The notes: generated from the sequence alone by a model not told the origin. A DNA stretch of 64,000 nt from Aurelia coerulea (GCA_039566865.1 CM076956.1:14457511-14521510); one strand, 5' to 3'. Counted from the first letter of the stretch, positions 49,780 to 61,461 are shown. A program made the numbers and translations.

Positions 49780-50340
49780 TTTGCCAGTTCTGAAAGTTTC
49801 TTAGAATTATCAGGTGTTGAGTTCTCTGTATTTCCTACGAGCTTCTTGTTGGTTCCATAACAGTCTTCGTGTTTTCTACTTGTGCCCTCGTAAAAATTTC
49901 AAAACAAAATGTTTTGGGGTTTTGAAGCCTTTCGTATTTAGACATTACTCGAGTAAGTTTGAGTAATATTATACAGTTAAAAAGATGGTAAAGTAAAGAA
50001 ATACAAAGGATTTTTTATCAAAAAGTTATGTTTTCCTAAAGTACTATAATAAATAATTTATTTAAGTACTAAAAATAGCTCAGATGTTAAAAACAAGACG
50101 TTTCGAGCATATACTCGTTGACTTGATAACGCGTATATTCTCGAAACGTCTATTTTTAACATCTGAGCTATTTTTTGTACTGGAATCGTTTATTTATTAT
50201 ATTACTGTTCAATTACATAGTACCACAAGCAACGAACATATTTTTTATGTTTTACTAGTACTGGAATTTCTTAATTGCTTGGCATTCTGAAAGTTGAGTT
50301 TCTTGCAAGGGGTCTCCTATAAAAACAGGCTTACCCTTTG
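49780..50340. repeat. dispersed repeat family R (copy 2) with nested foldback
   Basis: Shares ctgaaagtttcttagaattatc, ttccataacagtcttcgtg and tgtgccctcgtaaa with copies 1 and 3. A 106-bp foldback at 50071-50176 (arms starting AAAAATAGCTCAGATGTTAA) is inserted at a GTACT, which is duplicated on both sides. The corresponding uninterrupted site is visible in copy 3. Confidence 0.6.
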
Positions 50341-51238
50341 CAGCACACTCGATTTTACGAGAAACTTGGCTCACGGTTTCTTAAATGTTTGGCTAAAATT
50401 CTTAAACCTAGTTTAATCATGGTTTCTTTGCAGTATCGAATCGAAATCTGCCGTGTCTAAAAATCTGAATTAAACATGTTTTTTCCGTGTCGGATTGAAG
50501 TTAAAATGGTTAAAATGGTTAGAATGGCAATTTTTGCCAAATGCACAAGCTCAATGCCCGACCACACGTAGAAACTGCTGACCATGGCCTAGAATTGAAG
50601 AAACGTTTGGAGGCAAAATGGCCCAAAAATTTAAAAAGCTGCCTACCAGCCCAGCCCCAGACCTTAGTTTTTTATATGAAAAAAGTATGCATAGCGCACA
50701 AATTGCTTTTGAGTGTCAGCCACGCAACAGGGCAACATTTCGTTTTCAATAGACCGAGAAGTTTGTTTTGATTTGGGGATTGACCAATCAGATCACGCTA
50801 TTTTCAAAGATGGCGGCCCGCTGTAAACAAGCAAACCTCCGAAAAAGGGCTAAAACCTATCTTTGTTTTTGTTCCACGGATTTGCGGTTCTCAAATATTT
50901 TCAAACAATAACAATGAATTTCTTAAATATGAATTCTGATGCACACTTCCAATGTGCATTTTCTCGATATTCGGCCTAAATCAAGAGTAACAGGGTGTTG
51001 AAACTAAGGAAAAAATCACACGCTTTCAGACCATACCCTCTCCATTACTTGTTCAAATAATTTGTAGGAAAATTACTTGGAAATCAAAACAAACCCAAAA
51101 AGATTATTTTACAAGTCGTTCCACTTTTTGACAAATAAAATTAGATCTTTAGTCCTAATGAGTTAAAGTCAAAGGGGTTGACTGCTTCGTCTATCAAAAG
51201 TGTAGATTTCCAGGAAGGGGGCGTGTTGCAATTTTATG

Positions 51239-51793
51239 TTAAGGGTCATAGAACCATATCAGTTGGACATTTGCAACGAACTGAATTGGCAAGCGCTTTG
51301 CAAAAACAACGTTACATAAAAATAAACTAACGAAGCTACACTTTAACTGAACTAACAACCATTGCTCTGGCATATCAGATTGGCACCATCTCAAGATTCT
51401 GTCCTCCAGTATCAGCGCCCTTTGATCGTCTGTTGCCTCCAACCCAACGAATTCATCTGGCACTGTTCCATCATTATCTTTATCGTCATCTCGTTGTCCT
51501 ATCAAGATATCATCGTCTTCAGTGAGTTGGAAGCCACATTAAAAATTGATGAGTTTGCCTTCATCGCCACTGTTTCCATCTCCCACTCAAGAATTCGCAA
51601 CAAATAGGGCACTTGCTGAATGCTGGCAAAATGCATTCTGAATCTGTGTGAAATGTGTGGCCACAATCATGGAAGATTCACTAGCAGGACTCATCACATA
51701 ATATCCGGGTTTGTCACATTTTCTGTGAGATGCAAGGTAGTATTCTTGAAGTTCAGAAAGCCTTGAGAGCAGGGTTGGATCCACAACTACCAT
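51239..51793 (-). pseudogene. decayed protein-like reading frame inside the Mutator-like element
   Basis: Two ORFs in the same minus-strand frame (51587-51793 and 51239-51505) are separated by only two stop codons (TGA and TAA) in a short span. Read together they have a protein-like character: LLSRLSELQEYYLASHRKC, then an acidic stretch (GQRDDDKDNDGTVPDEF), then RILRWCQSDMPEQWLLVQ. I do not recognise the family. Its location makes a transposase or passenger gene possible, but that is inference only. Confidence 0.3.
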
Positions 51794-51986
51794 AATCCCA
51801 TATAGCTACAACAGACATGCAGTCTAATGTACAAAAACAAGGACGGGTAAGTTTTCCATTTACTGTGATGAAAGTTTTTTCGTTATAGTTGGCAAAACTG
51901 TCCTATTCATGGTAAACAATTTCATAATCGCAGTTTACACCAAGTCAGCAGAGTGGAGGACGCAGTACACGTATTTTTTTTATACG

Positions 51987-52345
51987 GGCCAGTACTGGAA
52001 GTTTCTTAGAATTATCAGATTTTGAGTACTCAGAGTTTCTTGTGAGTTTCTTAGAGGTTCCATAACAATCTTCATGTTCACTACCTGTGCCCTCGTGAAC
52101 ATTTCAAAACAAGGTTTTTTAAGCCTTTCCAATGTTTAGACATCACTCAAGTACCTTACGAGTTACGAGTAATATGATACAGGAAACAAGTGAAAGTAAA
52201 GTAAAAACATGTCGAGGATTTCCTTTATCAAAATAAATAGTTTCTTAGCTTATATTTTCCCAGTACTGGAGTTTTTTAAATTTTTTGGAGATCTGAGAGT
52301 TGAGTTTCTTATAAACACTTTCTTATAAGAAAAAATACGTGTAAG
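51987..52345. repeat. dispersed repeat family R (copy 3)
   Basis: Best-preserved copy: ccagtactggaagtttctta, tcttagaggttccataacaa, gatacaggaaacaagtgaaag and gatctgagagttgagtttct in order. It lies inside the Mutator-like element. Confidence 0.6.
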
Positions 52346-53427
52346 AGTTATTTTTCGTTGAATCAAAGTAGTTGAACCAATTTGACTCAATTGAAATCGT
52401 GGAAAAAATGAGATTTTGCATTCCAAGGGCCACATTCGCAACGAAATTTGTATAACAAAGAGGTTGAATTAAAATTTACAACTAGAATATTTAAAGGGTA
52501 TACGCGTATCGTTTTAATGCAAGAAACTGCTCGTGAGAAACTGCAGGCTCTGTTTGTTTTTTCAAACATTAAGAAACCAAACTACACACTCGGATTCAAA
52601 AAGCTACGAACCTTTTTAATTTGAAGTTAAAATTTTCCTAGGTCACCTGAAAGTATTTTGGTACTGTGCAGTACTGAAATATTTCTGAATTGTTTTAGTG
52701 CAATTTCTGTTAATACTTGCTTTGGAATTTCATCATAAAAGGTACTCCCAAGACATAAAGAGACTAGTCACAAAATTTTTGAGTAAAATGGCCTAAAACT
52801 TAAGAAACTGACTAAAAGATTTGTGTAACCACTATAGTGTGCATAAAAGCCATTATGATGGTGATCACGATGAAATATCACAAACCGGATCAACCAACTT
52901 GGTCATTGCTCTAGTTGAAGTTTGACCATCTTTTGCCAATTTTTTGAACACGTTCAGTTGCTTTTGAAGGCCATTAGATTTGATATTAACAATCTCCGTT
53001 TCTGTATCATTCTTTATTCGTACTTCATGTAAAGGAAAGGGATTCCCACATTTCTGTGAAAATCCTCCAGGCATCTCGCGAACTTTTTCCGTAAACACAG
53101 GCATACTTCAGAACATTAGGCCAAAATTTGGCTTGCACAAGAACTAAGATTTTCCCGCCAAAACTTTCCCGCCCAAACATTCCTATAAAATTTCGCCCCC
53201 TTGAAGAGCTGAGATGAACAGTGAAGGGGTATGTGAAGAGTGAAAAACGCACTTTGGTTCTTACAGCAAAAATATCTAGTCCCTTCGTCAGAACATGTTT
53301 TCCAAAATATTAGATAGGCAAGAGATACACTGTTTCTATAAGCAATAAAAAGCCACTTGACCTTTGTGGGCTCCTTCACAAGTTGGGATTAAAGATATAT
53401 TTGAAAGTGTCAATTTCAAGGTCGTAT
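52346..53427. other. interior of the Mutator-like element, no intact gene
   Basis: A minus-strand ORF of 79 codons (52865-53104) and others up to 87 codons lack recognisable motifs. They may be transposase debris. Confidence 0.35.
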
Positions 53428-53922
53428 GACTTGTAAAATAATCTTTTCGGGTTTGTTTTGATTTCCAAGTAATTTTCCTGCAAATTATTTGAATAAGTAA
53501 TGGCGAGGGTATGGTCTGAAAGCGTGCGATTTTTTCCTTAGTTTCAACACCCTGTTACTCTTGCAATAGGCCGAATATCGGGAAAATGCACATTGAAAGT
53601 GTGCATCAGAACTCATATTTAAGAAATTCGTTGTTATTGTTTGAAAATATTCGAAAACCGCAAATCTGTGGAACAAAACCAAAGATAGGTTTTAGCCCTT
53701 TTTCGGAGGTTTGCTTGTTTACAGCGGGCCGCCATCTTTGAAAATAGCGTGATCTGATTGGTCAATCCCCAAATCAAAACAAACTTCTTGGTCTATTGAA
53801 AACGAAATGTTGCCCTGTTCAGCCACGCATATATGGCTACCATGCAGAATTAAATACGACACCGGCATTGTGTAAACGGGGTTAACCACACGTGTCTATC
53901 TTTTAAAAGAAGCAAAGAATTT

Positions 53923-54080
53923 TAGCCATTACAGAAAGTTTCTTAAAATCATTAGATTTTGAGTTCTTAGAGTTACTTGCGAGTTCCTTAAAGGCTCCAT
54001 CTAAATCTTCATGTTTACTACATGTACCTTTGTGAAAATTTCAAAGCAATGTATTTTGAGGCTTTCCCATGTTTATTCCG
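53923..54080. repeat. dispersed repeat family R (copy 4, partial)
   Basis: Diverged match to the first ~150 bases of copies 1-3 (cagaaagtttcttaaaat, ttgagttcttagagtt, tcatgtttactac). Confidence 0.5.
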
Positions 54081-54158
54081 AGTGCTCTGCATCGAATAGC
54101 GAAACAGTGCAAGAGCCCTAAAAGCGCCACAGCGTTCTCGATCGCTTCGGTATGATTA

Positions 54159-54593
54159 CAGTAAAACCCCTTGTATAAGAACCTACAATTTTGCAAGTCA
54201 GCCTCACTAGGTTCTTATGTTTTGAGTATTTAGTTGGAAATGAGGCTGTTCAGGTTCTTAAATTGGTTCTTATTTTATTCATAGCTTTCAAGAATTTCTT
54301 TTATTCAGATTCAAACTTCAGGCCTGTTATTTACTGTCAGTTCACATTAGTTGAGTTTATGAGATATATTCCCTGACAGAAATTTGTGGAAGAATCAGAA
54401 ATGTTTATATAATCCAGAGAAAATCTTTCAAAAGCTGAATAAGTGAATAAGTCCCCCCCCCCCATGCTCTCTAAAAATAAGAACCTATTTCAAATTCCAG
54501 GCTGAATGGGTTCTTATATAATTGGGGTTTAATTTCAAAATTTCAGCCTGTAGTTTCATAATCCACTAGGCTCTTATACGCGGGTTTTTACTG
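54159..54593. mobile_element. TA-flanked MITE with pogo/Tigger-like ends
   Basis: TA stands on both sides (54157-54158 and 54594-54595). The ends are CAGTAAAACCCCTTGTATAA and the complement of CAGTAAAAACCCGCGTATAA. The CAGT start and TA duplication are typical of pogo/Tigger elements. The interior repeats the 'aggttcttat' phrase. No transposase. Confidence 0.75.
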
Positions 54594-54595
54594 TA

Positions 54596-55410
54596 CGGCA
54601 TAGTGTGAACGGTGACCCAAATAAGCATCGGTTTTGGCGGTAAAAATAGATTAAAATGAAAACAATGCAATGTGCATCAGGCCTAAATACGAAATGATAA
54701 TCATACATTATGCTCTCAGCTAATGTGAAATCCTCGCTGTCTTCTCGGGAAAAAAACCAGTTCTGTCAAGCATGACCTAGTCCCTGTCTAACGTCAATTA
54801 ATCTTTAACTGTGAAACTAACTCTAAAAAACCTTCATATTCCAAATCACAGGAGGTCAAATAGCGTTAACGACTGAGTAATGAGAACATACAAAATTAAT
54901 TTATTGTATTTGCTAAGTTTGTTTGGGTGGTAAGGGATGTCGGTGACGCTGCATTGGAAAAGGAAAAAGTAGCCGAAGTGAATGCCAGATAACCATTTTT
55001 AGAGGTTCTAAAACAGGCAGTTCATTAAAGCATCTACAAGAGTTAGGAAGAGTGTGCTTGTCGCTATTCAAAAATGGATATAAAGCTTGAAAAGACCATA
55101 CTGCTCAAGATTATGTAAGTTTGCTTCTTTTCAACAATAGAAATGCATTAAAAACGCGCATATAAGAGCCTTCTTTGAATTAGAACCTACAGCATGTGGC
55201 TTAAATTTCTATCCGCGTTGCTAAGAGAATGAACAGTAGATAGGAGCAGAGGTTCGAAATATATAAAAGGGTGTAAAAAGGGTGTAAAAGGGTGTAATGG
55301 TCGGTATAGAATTGTATGATTTATCTCTTTTGATAGAATGGCATGGAAGAAATTTCAGCTATTTATCGATACCCCACTGTTCGATCTTTCAGAACTATTG
55401 AATATTTCTA
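54596..55410. other. no gene recognised
   Basis: AT-rich sequence with a three-fold 'agggtgtaaa' microsatellite at about 55266-55297. Nothing else seen. Confidence 0.4.
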
Positions 55411-55507
55411 CCGGGTGACTCAGAAAAAGAATCCCCGTTTGAAAGGTCAGGACTCCCTGAATATCAAGACAATGATATCAGCAAATATATAGTTTTATGG
55501 TAGAAAT

Positions 55508-55510
<3 letters not shown>

Positions 55511-55541
<31 letters not shown>

Positions 55542-56468
55542 TCAAATATTAAATTTTACAAGATACTTTACATTCTACTATACCTAATTCTAATTACTAT
55601 ACGACACTACAAGTACGATACCGTGGGGAGCGAAAGACTATGACTACCCCATGGCCAATATCTAAAAACACGAAACGTTAAACCGTATACAATCACACTA
55701 CGAACAATTTATAAATTAAAGGATACTATACTGGATTCAGTTTCACTCCAGATGTCAGGTCAGTGTTGCGATGAATTTGTTGATGCAACGAGTGCAACTC
55801 ATTTGGTGTAGATTTAGGTAAGTAAAATGCCTGACCATCTGATGTGAAACAGAATTTACAAGGAAAAGAAACACTAACGGTACGGGACTTGGTGATTGCT
55901 TAGTGCATGGCTAAATTCTCAATAGATCTTAATCAAACCGACCAGTTTCGTGGATGAAGCGTAAAGTTAATTCGAGTACATTTCTATTCAACTCATTAGA
56001 AAGGTCTTCATCACCATACAATAAAAGCTGCGTCAAAGAATGATTTGAAAGATTGGTGATTTGTACATATGGTCGTAATAATTCAACAATTTCAGCGAGA
56101 AGATTTTGTCGTTGAACATCAAAAGAAGGGCAGAGCAACAAAAAGTGCTCCGTGTCTTCAATGCCATCGCTTGTTGGGCACATTGGGTTTATGGTATCTC
56201 TGAAATTATGCTTGAATTTATGGAGATTTAACTTGCTGAGACCAACCCTGAGTTGTGTTAGGTAGGATAATCCTGTGGGATCGTGAATTCCAAATACAGA
56301 TTTTGCAGGGGGACGGATTATTGATAAGAGCTTTTTCTTAAAAACAGCAATAGAAGGTGCAAGTCTCAATTCAGGCTCAAGCTTATTCCATTCGCATAAA
56401 CAGTTTGGATAGAAGGAAGACTTAAATTTTTCTGTCCTTGCCTTTAGTCGCCCAATGACATCCTGTCC
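55511..56468 (-). mobile_element. 5'-truncated non-LTR retrotransposon with poly-A tail
   Basis: On the minus strand the element ends in AATAAA followed directly by a ~31-base poly-A (T-run 55509-55539 on the + strand). GTAGAAATGTT is duplicated on both sides (55500-55510 and 56469-56479), the signature of target-primed insertion. Only the last ~958 bp of the element are present. Confidence 0.85.
55929..56468 (-). pseudogene. C-terminal part of a non-LTR retrotransposon ORF2
   Basis: The frame is open from the very 5' edge of the insert to a stop, about 180 codons. It carries the typical C-terminal region downstream of the reverse transcriptase domain: an upstream FYPNCLCEWNKLEPELRLAPS, then KKLLSIIRPPAKSVFGIHD, LTQLRVGLSKLNLHKFKHNF, the zinc-knuckle-like CPTSDGIEDTEHFLLLCPSF, and FIHETGRFD at the end. 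It is truncated at the 5' end (no endonuclease, no RT palm) but has no internal stop or frameshift, so the insertion looks relatively young. Confidence 0.85.
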
Positions 56469-57447
56469 GTAGAAATGTTCAAATCTACCATAAAATTTAC
56501 CTGACTGAAATCGGCCAGTCCCTTCTGAAATTATGAGGGATTTTCTCGAGAAAGCCTCTTCAAAAAACCTTCAAAACGTGCCCAAAATCTTGAACAAATT
56601 TCCCTTACATTTCTGCCTTACAACGGCCTTACAGCAATGACTTGTGGACGATTTAGCACGTGCTATCCTCCTGGGAGGATGAACAAGTCCTCCCCCTGGT
56701 ATCGATGATCTATTCAAGGGGATTCCATTCTTTCAAGAGGACAAAATACATGAATTTATTTGAGTGTCATCAGTTTTAGGAAGGAAAATTTGCTCATTGT
56801 TTTCCTTCGTTTTTGCAGGTTTTTGGAAGGGGCTCTCTGCAGAAAATCACCCATATCGACGGGAAGGAATGGCCGATTAAGGTCGGGTAAATTACTGAAC
56901 CTAATTGAAAATATTGGCAATAAAACAAGACAGTTTTAAATATTATTGCTTTGATATTCATGGAGCAGTGGCCTTCCAAGCGGGGATTCTTTTTTCTGAC
57001 TCACCCGGTAAAAACTGCAGCGTATCTGTATTCTACTCATCTGAGGATACAACGTCATAACAATTCTAAATCGTAAACCAGAAGAGTGAACGAGTCTTGT
57101 GCTTGATACCATATTGTAGACAGTCATAAAATATGATTTTCTTGAAAAAGTTCTTTCCACTTTCGTCATGAAGTCTAGATTCTAAGATGGTTTCAAACTT
57201 ATTTCAAAGCCTTTCTTGAATTCCTAAATAAGAAAGAGAAAAGAAACAGCCTAGTTCTGAATATATTAAAGATTTCAGAAAGTTCAACGGTAAAATTATA
57301 GTAAGTTAGCTAAAATTTCTTTGAAGCTATTCAGCTATAAAAGAAGGCTCATAATATTGCATACCAACCTGATTAAAGACTTGGAGTCAATGTTGTAGGC
57401 TGTAGAAATTTTACTCTCGTAACTCTCGTAATTTGATTTTCTTTCAG

Positions 57448-57763
57448 ACTCTCAGCTTTGTACACATATTCAAGATGCAATGGTTTCATTCTACGACTTT
57501 CATGCAAAACTGAAGCGGATTTTATCAAAGTGAGAGTTGATGCAGCCCTGAGTGGTGAAATTCTGGAAACTTTTATGCAAATACAGCTGGAAGAATGTCA
57601 GAAGGAATGCCTTCTTAATCAATATTGCAAGTCACTTAACTATCAAGAAGATGACAATATCTGTGAGCTGAATAGGAAAACAACGGAAGATGTAACAGAT
57701 AATGTAGAGCTACATCAAAGAAAAGGCTGGAAATATATGACTACTGATTACCGAAACCCAAAG
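57448..57763 (+). CDS. PAN/apple-like domain exon, partial gene
   Basis: The acceptor (ttctttcag) ends at 57447 and the donor (AAG followed by gtgaga) begins at 57764. In the open frame the exon starts in phase 2 and ends in phase 0. The middle and end match a PAN/apple fold: VRVDAALSGEILETF, then LEECQKECLLNQYCKSLNYQ, and CELNRKTTEDVTDN, with the regularly spaced cysteines. PAN domains mediate protein or carbohydrate contacts in secreted and cell-surface proteins, and cnidarian genomes carry many. The exon's first ~25 residues are less typical. The next exon in matching phase is the cysteine-rich one at 62037. The protein's identity is unknown. Confidence 0.7.
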
Positions 57764-59062
57764 GTGAGACTGATGCCTCCCCCCCCCCCCCACACTGATG
57801 GCTCTTATGAATCAATTAGTATGTTGTAAGCATTGGATAATAATTATTATTTCCAATTTCTCTTTCGTTGCATCATAAAATATGATCGTTAGAAATGGTT
57901 AGCTAATTGATTCCAACGTTAAAAACATATGTACAAGTTATACGTCAGAAAGGGTGGATAAAGATTTTTACAAACCATCTAAAGTAAAAAATATAAAACA
58001 AATATCCAAAAGCAATTATTATAAAAAGCCCAAGTTCAGAATAAAAGTGCGACACAGCTTCAATGGATGATTTTCTTCGTCCAATTCTTATAATTGCATT
58101 AAACTGAAACAGGGTTTCTGTAACTTTTGCCACAGTTGTGGACCTTTAAGTCGACGCTTTCTGCGCCATTGGCGACCAATCTCACCCTAGGTTGAATGAA
58201 TTCGCATAAAATTGCTTCTTATCAGTGTACGGTGTCCCAAAATAATTGTCGGACGTTCAATCAAATATGGAAAAACCAATAGTTGTGTGATAAAAAATCC
58301 AACATGTTCACGCAAAAAGCTATTCTACTGCCTCTGCACAGAGCCAACAAACTGTTCGACGATTGATAAAAAATAAAAAAAAAAATAAAGATACAACGAA
58401 TAGAATTTTGGTAACATAGCCCTTTTCTTGAGATCTTGAATTAATCTTAAGCAGTACGACCTTGCAAATCAACTGAAAATTAGCTGTGAGCTTTTAAAGA
58501 TCAAGTTTGTGCGAAAGCTGAATGTAGAAACGCCTAAGTGAAGTATCTTTCGAGAAAACCTCCCAATATCGAGGTAGGAAAGGTTATCCAATGTCAGACC
58601 ACTCGTTGGCACTATGGCACTATCTGCAAATAGCCATGGCACTAATGGTACTATCGTCAAAAAGCCATTCTACGCAGTGTCCCAAAAAAAAACTGTTCAA
58701 AGTTTGATAAAACGTTAAGCAATAATGATATAATGAACGGGCTCATTTTTCATCATTTCATTTTACAATATTTATACAGGTTAAAATAGGTTTCATATAT
58801 AAATATGTTTTCCAACCTGAACTGTTTAAACGAAAAACCCAAGCACAAAAACTAAGAATAAAAGAATTTAGATGCCTAATTTACAATATTATTCAAAACT
58901 AAGACTATTTATAAAAAAAAAATTTCCCCGTCTGTAGTTGTTCTTTGAAGGTTTTCAGGGAGGGTACCAATTTTGTCTCTCTTTCTAGGTTGTTCCACAG
59001 TTTCGCACCGCGATAAGAAAAAGCCTTTTGGCCATTGATAGTTTTTAGGAGCGGTATCTTAA

Positions 59063-59930
59063 CCCTAATCCACATGGGGGGGTGGATTCCACCCCCCCTC
59101 GAGGTTTTATTTGCCGCGTTTTTAAACGACGTTTGCTATGTCCCCTAGGCTCCCTGACTTTTACTAATTATCTATTAGCCACATTTTGGTGGAAAATTTT
59201 TTGAACAATAGGACTCACAGGTCACGTGACATGCCCATATTTGGAAGGAGGTAGCAGCAAAATCATTGTTTTCAATGATTTCAATGGAAATATTTGATTG
59301 AATTATGAAGTATTATACAGCAAACGAATCAGCAAACAAAGGGCTTCAATTTGATACCGGAATTTCTGGAATTTGATGATGTCAGCTTTTTTTGACAATG
59401 ACGTCATTTTGGCCTCCATTCTGGACTAATTAGCAATTTTTTCAAGTTTTTTCGAACTTTTTCAATAAAAAACACTCTAAGGATACATTTGTTACAGTTA
59501 ATCACCAATTTTCAGGTTCTTTTGGTCTCTTTTTACATAGAATACATTAATCGCACAAATGACGTCATAAGAATCGGCTAATTTCTGCCAAAGTATCACT
59601 CCAAAATCGTTATTTTCAATAAAATAATTTTTTATCACCAAATGTGTTGACAAACTGAACCAAAAACTGCATAAAGTTAATGCAAAATCTTCATTAAACT
59701 TGAATTCAACTTGGAAGCCTGATTTTCACAGATTTTCAGCTTCGTGACGTCACTGTGACGTCACAAGGTGTGGCAGCCACACCCAAATTACGCTACGAAC
59801 TACAAATTACCTGTTCTATAACTGTGCCAAGTTGTATTGAATTCGGATGAGTCTAAGGCAGTTTTCAGAGGGGGGGTGGAAAGCACCCCCCCATAAATGG
59901 TAGCTCGAAAAAAGCCCATATGGATTAGGG
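59063..59930. mobile_element. TTAA-flanked MITE (piggyBac- or Kolobok-like)
   Basis: TTAA stands on both sides (59059-59062 and 59931-59934). The ends are inverted CCCTAATCCACATGGG and CCCTAATCCATATGGG. It interrupts the reverse transcriptase fragment, so the pre-insertion site can be inferred. A TTAA duplication is typical of piggyBac and Kolobok transposons. The interior contains several tgacgtca motifs but no transposase. Confidence 0.8.
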
Positions 59931-59973
59931 TTAAAAGATCAGTTTCTGATGAGCGCAAAAACCGCTCTCTACC

Positions 59974-60350
59974 CCCGGGGGGGGGGGGGGTACTCCCATA
60001 CTTGACCTGACGGGATGTGCCGCTCAACAGGGTGTCCTTTTACGGTAAAAATTATGCGACAGGGCGTCCTTTTCTAACGAAAATTATGCGACAGGGTATT
60101 ATAATAGGTAAACAATTTATGCGACAGGGTATCACAAGCAAAAATTGCGTTCTTCACTATATTTGAGATGCAAAATTTTTAAGCGACAGGGTATCACAAG
60201 CAAAAATTGCGTTCTACACTATATTTGAGATGCAAAATTTTTATGTGACAGGGTATACTTTTGGCTTATTTTTCATGCGACAGGGTGCAGGGTGTGGAGA
60301 GGTTTTCCGCACACCCCCGTCACTTCCCTAGTCAAGTAGCCCCCCCCGGG
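59974..60350. mobile_element. 8-bp-TSD MITE with CCCGGGGGG ends (hAT-like)
   Basis: TCTCTACC is duplicated exactly at both edges (59966-59973 and 60351-60358). The ends are CCC plus a 14-G run and the inverted counterpart ending CCCCCCCCGGG. The interior has four to five tandem 'atgcgacagggtatcac'-type repeats. The insertion splits the reverse transcriptase fragment. Confidence 0.8.
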
Positions 60351-60547
60351 TCTCTACCGTCCGAAAATTTTATGAATAATTTGTTCAAGTAGTCTGGGGC
60401 AAGTGAATTCAAAGATTTATGAGTTAGCGTGGCTGTCTCTTTTCTTACAAGATTTCTGATATTTCACCAGCCAAGATTCTCAATTATCGGAGCAGCAGAA
60501 GCATCGTATCGGCTGCTCGTTACAATTCTTGCAGCTCTATTTTGGAG

Positions 60548-61461
60548 GGTGAGTCGGAAAAAGTTAGCACGTTTGGTGGGCTGTAGACTAACAAAGTATG
60601 CTGTTGATATTCAAAACTGAAATGCTAATTTATCAGTCAAAGGTTAACTTAGATGTACAAATTTTCTTTGATAAAATCCCTAAAATTCACGCCACAGTGA
60701 TTCAAATGAGCAAAATCATGGAATAGATAGGAAAATTAGAAATTTTCAAAATTGATTTTTTATTGCACCCTCTTCAAATAAGAGATCCTAAGGTATCAAA
60801 AAATGCAAAAAGTCTCGAAATTGGACCATTGAGTGTCAAGAAATAAATGTTCGAGGTATAGAAAATATCATGTTGTTGTTTACATTGAGACTTCCGGTAA
60901 AATTTGGCACTGTTAGTGCAACTTTGAAATGTCATAGATCATAACAGAATGGTTCGATTTTCTCATACTGTATGAAAGCATATCACCTCCTTTGTTTTGA
61001 GGTACAAATATTTTCCTTGAAAATTGTGAAAAACATGGGTAACAAGATACAAACAAATTTCCATCAGTCTCTAGTAATTTCGATAAAAATTCGAAACTCT
61101 ACAATAGTAGCAACAAAAATTTTGGGCATTTTTAGGTGTTTGGAACAAGCAAATATTGAAACTACAATGTCTCACGAGAATTCTTCCCAAACGGTTCGTT
61201 CCAGTTTATTTTAGTTTATTCACAACATGCTATAAAACTTTGTTGTCAATGCCCTACATGAGGAGTATCTACTATGAGACATATAGAACTGTAAACACTA
61301 TGAACTTAAGGATCTTCTGATGGCAAGTAGCAAGTCCCTATCAACGGTACTCTAGCCTTTGAATAATAGATTAACCTTTTTGTTTAGGATTCTTACCGCG
61401 TAATTTTGATTCCACAGCCCACCAAACGTGTCACCTTTAGAACTAAATTTTACTCATCCGG
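60548..61461. mobile_element. probable diverged TA-type MITE
   Basis: The left side GGTGAGTCGGAAAAAGTTAG...ACGTTTGGTGGGCTGT is complementary to the right side (acagcccaccaaacgt near 61418, actcatccgg ending at 61461 before TA). The ends resemble the CCGGGTGAGTCAGAAAAAA element at 55411. The left boundary lacks a clean TA, so its start is uncertain. Confidence 0.4.

Larger units (their letters stand above)
50727..53818. mobile_element. Mutator-like element with 391-bp TIRs and 11-bp target duplication
   Basis: The termini are ACAGGGCAACATTTCG and its exact complement. The left TIR runs 50727-51117 and the right TIR 53428-53818, both 391 bp, differing at only scattered positions by eye. TCAGCCACGCA stands perfectly duplicated outside the ends (50716-50726 and 53819-53829). 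Hundreds-of-bases TIRs with a 9-11 bp duplication are characteristic of Mutator-like elements. The interior holds a decayed minus-strand reading frame (51239-51793) and a copy of repeat family R (51987-52345). No intact transposase was found. Confidence 0.8.
55411..57008. mobile_element. TA-flanked MITE carrying a nested retrotransposon
   Basis: TA lies at both edges (55409-55410 and 57009-57010). The ends are CCGGGTGACTCAGAAAAAGA and the complement of CCGGGTGAGTCAGAAAAAAG, and similarity extends ~75 bp inward. Without the nested retrotransposon and its target duplication the element would be about 630 bp. The related TA elements at 4680 and 7780 share the CCGGGTG start. Confidence 0.75.
58909..60547 (-). 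pseudogene. reverse transcriptase C-terminal fragment, split by two MITEs
   Basis: Three blocks read on the minus strand form one non-LTR reverse transcriptase tail. First (60547 to 60351): LQNRAARIVTSSRYDASAA, then LTHKSLNSLAPDYLNKLF, with an in-frame TGA after ENLGW. Second (59973 to 59931): RFLRSSETDL. Third (59062 to ~58925): KIPLLKTINGQKAFSYRGAK, then WNNLERETKLVPSLKTFK. The gaps are the MITEs at 59974-60350 and 59063-59930. A frame change at the last junction and the stop codon show it was already decaying. An AT-rich tail continues to about 58740. Confidence 0.8.

Noticed and set aside
58227..58690. Possible MITE bounded by 'gtgtcccaaaa' motifs
   Set aside because: The two motifs are in the same orientation rather than inverted, and no target duplication was found.
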